A stretch of 48,105 bases of DNA from Pedobacter sp. SYSU D00535 (GTDB lineage: Bacteria; Bacteroidota; Bacteroidia; Sphingobacteriales; Sphingobacteriaceae), in assembly GCF_017355855.1 (NCBI RefSeq), contig NZ_JAFEWD010000019.1, positions 1 to 48,105 on the forward strand, given 5' to 3'. Made by a program: the position numbers and the translations under genes. How positions within the stretch are numbered: the first letter of the stretch is position 1; each line of letters begins with the position of its first letter. Positions 46,201 to 48,105 of this stretch are shown piece after piece. The notes under the pieces are model-generated. The model had not been told where the DNA came from. It worked only from the letters and a program-made list of their open reading frames with translations, and searched no databases.

Positions 46201-46491
46201 CTGAACGGAGCAGAATACCTGGGAATGTCGAAAGAGATCGGATCATTGGAAGTAGGAAAACTGGCAGACCTCATCGTTCTGGATGAAAACCCTTTGGATG
46301 ACATCCGCAATACGGAGAAAATAAAGTACGTGATGTTAAACGGTCGCCTTTACGACGCTGAGACCATGAACGAACTCGGAAGCCGTGAAAAACCAAGAGA
46401 CAAGTTCTGGTGGCAAAGCGGCCGGGCCGAGAGCTTCAACCTGCACACCGAAGCAGAGACGCATATCTTTACACATCCTGAGTGTGATTAA
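43246..46491 (+). CDS. Exported TolB-propeller amidohydrolase
   Basis: The 1081-residue protein has a signal peptide (MNKFLPLLLLFSSQLVFAQ). Residues about 40-640 hold WD40-like PD40/TolB propeller repeats (FSPNGKYIAYTSDKDG, VSPDGKYVYYSEDVSPG, FSPDGKSLVYVSW). The C-terminal part is a metal-dependent amidohydrolase: GIVDVHAHL with the HxH pair, GIEHNIP with another metal His, and the barrel end LEVGKLADLIVLDENPLDD. The propeller may gate or bind peptide-like substrates, as in related prolidase-like enzymes. It is monocistronic as far as can be seen. Confidence 0.92.
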   Translation: MNKFLPLLLLFSSQLVFAQKAESPKWNVEKPTGPVKSVSFTTDEGTWMNLDVSPNGKEIVFDLLGDIYKMPIGGGKATILAGGMAYEVQPRFSPNGKYIAYTSDKDGGDNIWIMNADGSGKRAISKESFRLLNNPSWTPDNQYIIARKHFTSTRSLGAGEMWMYHIAGGGDGVQLTKRKNDQQDAGEPEVSPDGKYVYYSEDVSPGPYFQYNKDPNGEIYNIKRLNRETGEIETVTGGQGGAVRPEVSPDGRLLAFVRRVRLKSVLFLHDLTTGEEWPVYDDLSRDQQETWAIFGVYPNFAWTPDSKNLIFYAKGKIRNLDVNSQVVSVIPFEATSSHTITDALRFEQKVYNEEFQAKMIRQLSTSPDGKKVAFNAAGYIYLKDLPNGKPERITKGTEFEFEPEFSPDGKSLVYVSWTDDTKGSIKKYDISSGRVSTITDEKGFYYSPRFSRKGDRIVYRKGTGNAMLGFSYGKNPGIYLVSGNGGNAVKLSDNGIKPMFNHNDSRIYFQTREGDKKALKSMDLNGANVRTHYVSQYATQFVPSPDGKWLAFTELFNAYVTPLVNTNNYLELSSTNKSLPLTKVTRDAGNYLHWSKDSKKLHWTSGPEYFAREIKNSFSFVDGAPSALPAIDSIGLDLGLTLKADVPNTTIALTNARIITMKGDQVIENGTIVIKENKITAVGPADQVKVPDDAKVISADGQTIMPGIVDVHAHLPTSPDGVSPQQDWSYYTNLAFGVTTAHDPSSNTEMVFSQAEMQKAGITVGPRIYSTGTILYGAEGDFKAVINSLDDARSHLRRMKAVGAFSVKSYNQPRREQRQQVIQAARELKMEVMPEGGSTFCHNMSMILDGHTGIEHNIPVVPVYKDVKSLWNASKTAYTPTLIVSYGSQSGENFWYDRTNVWENERLLNFTPRAVVDSRSRRRNTSEFGDYGHIEISKAAKSLADGGTKVNLGAHGQLQGLGAHWELWMLAQGGMSNLQAIRSATLNGAEYLGMSKEIGSLEVGKLADLIVLDENPLDDIRNTEKIKYVMLNGRLYDAETMNELGSREKPRDKFWWQSGRAESFNLHTEAETHIFTHPECD

Positions 46492-46747
46492 TATTGAGGT
46501 CCACGCGAAAAAGAGCTTTAGGGAGCTGCTAAGACATGAAGGATGAACCAGAAATAGGCGATAACACAAACAGAAAAAATAGTCTTACTCCTACTGCAGG
46601 TGAATTACCTCATCAGGATGGGGAGAAAAGCTCATCAATAGGCGACGAGTACTCTGAGAGGCTTACAATGTGGAAGTTTTGCCGCCGCTATAAAGAGTAT
46701 AAAGGCAAATCAGAACACAATTGTTGAATAATGCTAGTGTCCTGGTT

Positions 46748-46781
46748 CCCTTCTCCTTGAGGAGCAGGGTTAGGGATGAGG
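46748..46781 (+). repeat. REP-like palindrome, copy 1 (left of DUF559 gene)
   Basis: The element carries GGTTAGGGATGAGG on the plus strand, preceded by an imperfect hairpin containing CTCC-TTGA-GGAG. It is in inverted orientation to copy 2 at the other end of the DUF559 gene. It looks like the conserved, G-rich REP-type repeat found dispersed in many bacterial genomes. Confidence 0.75.
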
Positions 46782-46812
46782 TGTTTACCAGATAGATTTC
46801 TAACTTTATCTA

Positions 46813-47171
46813 ATGCAACCTAAGCCATTTCGCCGCCTACTCCGGAAAGAAGCTACGAAGCTACGACAGCTGAAAAATTTTTATGGTTTCACCTGCGAGA
46901 TCGAAAGTTTTGCGGCCTGAAGTTCAAAAGGCAACATTCTATTGAAAAATTTATAGTCGATTTTTACTGCGATGAACTTAAGTTAATAAAAGAGGTTGAC
47001 GGAAGCGTTCACGAGAATTTGGGCCAGGCGAATTATGATCATGAGAGAGATGAATATCTGAAGTTGTTGGGGTACTTTATGTATAGGGTGGATAATGATT
47101 CGGTGATATACTATTGTCCCGTGGTGTTGGAAAATCTAAAGGAAACTACGGATTCATTAAGGCGAAGGTAA
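46813..47171 (+). pseudogene. Broken DUF559 (Vsr-like) endonuclease gene
   Basis: ATG at 46813 reads MQPKPFRRLLRKEAT, then loses frame. The family core follows in frame 3: AEKFLWFHLRDRKFCGLKF, RQHSIEKFIVDFYCDELKL, IKEVDGSVHE and DHERDEYLKLLGY, to TAA at 47171. This is the DUF559 domain, a short nuclease of the very-short-patch-repair/restriction-endonuclease fold, with IVDFY and EVDG as the active-site strands. The cause of the break is an 8-bp tandem duplication, agctacga at 46851-46858 and 46859-46866; removing one copy joins LLRKEAT with TAEKFLW in frame. So the gene is recently inactivated or the duplication is a variant. REP-like palindromes in opposite orientation stand on both sides. 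Confidence 0.8.
46851..46866. repeat. 8-bp tandem duplication disrupting the DUF559 gene
   Basis: agctacga occurs twice in a row. Eight extra bases shift the frame; deletion of one copy restores a continuous DUF559 reading frame. Confidence 0.85.
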
Positions 47172-47178
47172 GCGATCT

Positions 47179-47210
47179 CCTCACCCTAACCCTCTCCTCA
47201 AGGAGAGGGG
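47179..47210 (-). repeat. REP-like palindrome, copy 2 (right of DUF559 gene)
   Basis: The plus strand reads CCTCACCCTAACCC followed by a perfect 9-bp hairpin CCCTCTCCT-CA-AGGAGAGGG (47190-47209). On the minus strand this gives GGGTTAGGGTGAGG, so it is inverted relative to copy 1. It starts eight bases after the DUF559 stop. Confidence 0.85.
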
Positions 47211-47301
47211 ATATCCCAGGATCAACGAAACTGGAGGTCTGGCCGCCATTGCAAGTCAGAGCGAATTCAAAAAAGCGAGGTATACTACTTCAGACAGTCT
47301 G

Positions 47302-47697
47302 TCTCGTCCTAAAAAAAGTTTACAGGTTAAAGATATAATCCTAGGATAGCTTTACGGGTTTCCAGTAGTCCTAAGATAGCTTTACAAGCTTGCGATTTTT
47401 CTGCTAATAGTTTTTCCATAATTTGTTTGCACTGATCATTTCGGGATGTGCTCCAGCGGGAGTTAGCATACCGTTGCTTTGTGTTTCTGCTACCAAGAGT
47501 AAAGAACATCTGCCATACTTAAGCAAATTTTCCTGCCAGCGCTGTATAGCACTAGGGCTCTAATGTTCGAAAAGCGTCGGACTTCCTCCTTGTTACTTTT
47601 CCCTGAGCTATCTGCTCCACCACCATTCTTTTGAAGGTTTCACTGTATGTCTGTTTGTCCATTTGTCTACATTTTGTATAAACCTATTTCAGGACAA
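47302..47697 (-). mobile_element. Degenerate IS3-family element remnant
   Basis: On the minus strand ATG at 47662 begins MDKQTYSETFKRMVVEQIAQ, the standard OrfA start of IS3-type transposases, but a stop comes after 36 codons. Further on, SAIQRWQEN and later KQIMEKLLAEK are seen in other frames, so several indels have destroyed it. No orfB integrase is present. Ends look like imperfect inverted repeats: TCGTCCTAAAAAAAGTTTACA (from 47303) against TTGTCCTGAAATAGG..ATACA (read on the minus strand from about 47695). So this is an internally deleted remnant of about 390 bp. Confidence 0.7.
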
Positions 47698-47715
47698 TAC
47701 AAAGGTAAGCGATCA

Positions 47716-47747
47716 CCTCACCCTAACCCTCTCCTCAAGGAGAGGGG
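47716..47747 (-). repeat. REP-like palindrome, copy 3
   Basis: The sequence is the same as copy 2 over 32 bases, exactly 537 bases downstream, including the hairpin CCCTCTCCT-CA-AGGAGAGGG. It is part of the partial tandem duplication. Confidence 0.85.
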
Positions 47748-47856
47748 ATGTCCCAGGATCAACGAAACTGGAACTTTGGGCCGCTATTACAAGTCAGAGC
47801 TATTTTAAAAAAGCCGGGTATACTACTTCAGACAGTCTGATCTTGCACTTCATAGT

Positions 47857-47892
47857 CCCCTTCTCCTGAGGGAGAAGGGTTAGGGATGAGGG
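47857..47892 (+). repeat. REP-like palindrome, copy 4, inside an insertion
   Basis: A 9-bp hairpin CCCTTCTCC-TGAG-GGAGAAGGG is followed by GGTTAGGGATGAGG on the plus strand. It lies in an insertion of about 82 bases (47839-47920) that the other copy of the duplicated segment lacks, so the palindrome has moved into place or been lost from the other copy. Confidence 0.8.
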
Positions 47893-47919
47893 TACAAGTT
47901 GTACCGTCCCGAAAAGAGT

Positions 47920-48105
47920 TGTCTCGTCCTAAAAAAAGTTTACAGGTTAAAGATATAATCCTAGGATAGCTTTACGGGTTTCCACTAGTCCTAAGATAGC
48001 TTTACAAGCTTACGATTTTTCTGATAATAGTTTTTCCATAGTTTGTTTGTACTGATCATTTCGGAATGTACTACAGCAGGAGTTAGCATACCGTTGCTCA
48101 TATGT
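47920..48105 (-). mobile_element. Second copy of the IS3 remnant (partial, off the edge)
   Basis: The segment repeats 47300-47485 with about 90 percent or more visual identity, including the IS end tgtctcgtcct and the stretch that contains MEKLL. It continues beyond the window. Directly before it, tgtaccgtcccgaaaagagtt (47900-47920) resembles the same IS end at about 16 of 21 positions, a likely solo end. Confidence 0.65.

Larger units (their letters stand above)
47167..48105. repeat. Partial tandem duplication of about 537 bp
   Basis: Sequence from ggtaagcgatc at 47167 recurs at 47704: palindrome, ccaggatcaacgaaactgga, tatactacttcagacagtct, and then the IS end with gtctcgtcct and the OrfA remnant. 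In the second copy the IS part starts at 47920 and runs off the right edge (agttagcataccgttgct is shared). The copies differ by scattered substitutions, so the duplication is not fresh. Confidence 0.85.

Noticed and set aside
46536-46727. 63-codon plus-strand frame after the amidohydrolase
   Set aside because: Low-complexity, polar composition, no family resemblance, and location in a decaying repeat region; it may be spurious.
46741-48105. Possible CRISPR array because of regularly repeated short palindromes
   Set aside because: There are only four copies, in both orientations and with irregular spacing; the pattern is REP-like, without spacers or cas genes.

Overview
The window looks like a chromosomal segment of a member of the Bacteroidota, most likely from the Sphingobacteriaceae (Pedobacter-like). 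The evidence is a SprB-type repeat adhesin, a TonB-dependent receptor with an STN domain beside DUF4249 and MG2-like proteins, a membrane fatty acid desaturase, TolB-propeller amidohydrolases, a GAFTDA-type NtrC regulator, promoter motifs of the TAnnTTTG kind and absence of purine-rich Shine-Dalgarno sequences. No rRNA, tRNA or CRISPR array was seen.

Layout. 1-5935 (minus, runs off the left edge): a giant secreted adhesin ending, within the window, in about 12 tandem 77-residue SprB repeats. 6199-8382: hybrid histidine kinase. 8598-11192 (minus): chromate-resistance operon with a ChrB-domain/AraC fusion regulator, a small secreted protein and ChrA. 11326-14982: small acidic protein, fatty acid desaturase, zinc-finger methyltransferase, acyltransferase 3. 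15001-18178 (minus): three exported hydrolases (acetyl-xylan-esterase-like, SGNH, metallophosphatase). 18431-27359 (plus): an eight-gene efflux operon (membrane fusion protein, TolC-like channel, small secreted protein, ABC ATPase, two FtsX/MacB permeases) that ends with its own NtrC-type regulator and sensor kinase, and that starts 25 bases after a good sigma-54 promoter match. 27365-29348 (minus): AraC regulator, DUF1348 and AhpD-like genes. 29492-32136: hexapeptide acetyltransferase, outer-membrane barrel, a frameshifted esterase, a hypothetical gene. 32232-39255 (minus): tightly packed TonB-receptor operon. 39328-43150: dGTPase, two tiny acidic ORFs, RecQ. 43246-46491: TolB-propeller amidohydrolase.

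The right end, 46740-48105, is a decaying mobile or repeat region. It holds a DUF559 (Vsr-like) nuclease gene broken by an 8-bp tandem duplication and bounded by inverted copies of a REP-like palindrome (core GGTTAGGG), an IS3-family orfA remnant, and a partial tandem duplication of about 537 bp in which a further palindrome plus a solo IS-end-like sequence has been inserted. The most notable functional unit is the self-regulated sigma-54 efflux operon; the most unusual structural unit is the palindrome-flanked DUF559 gene.
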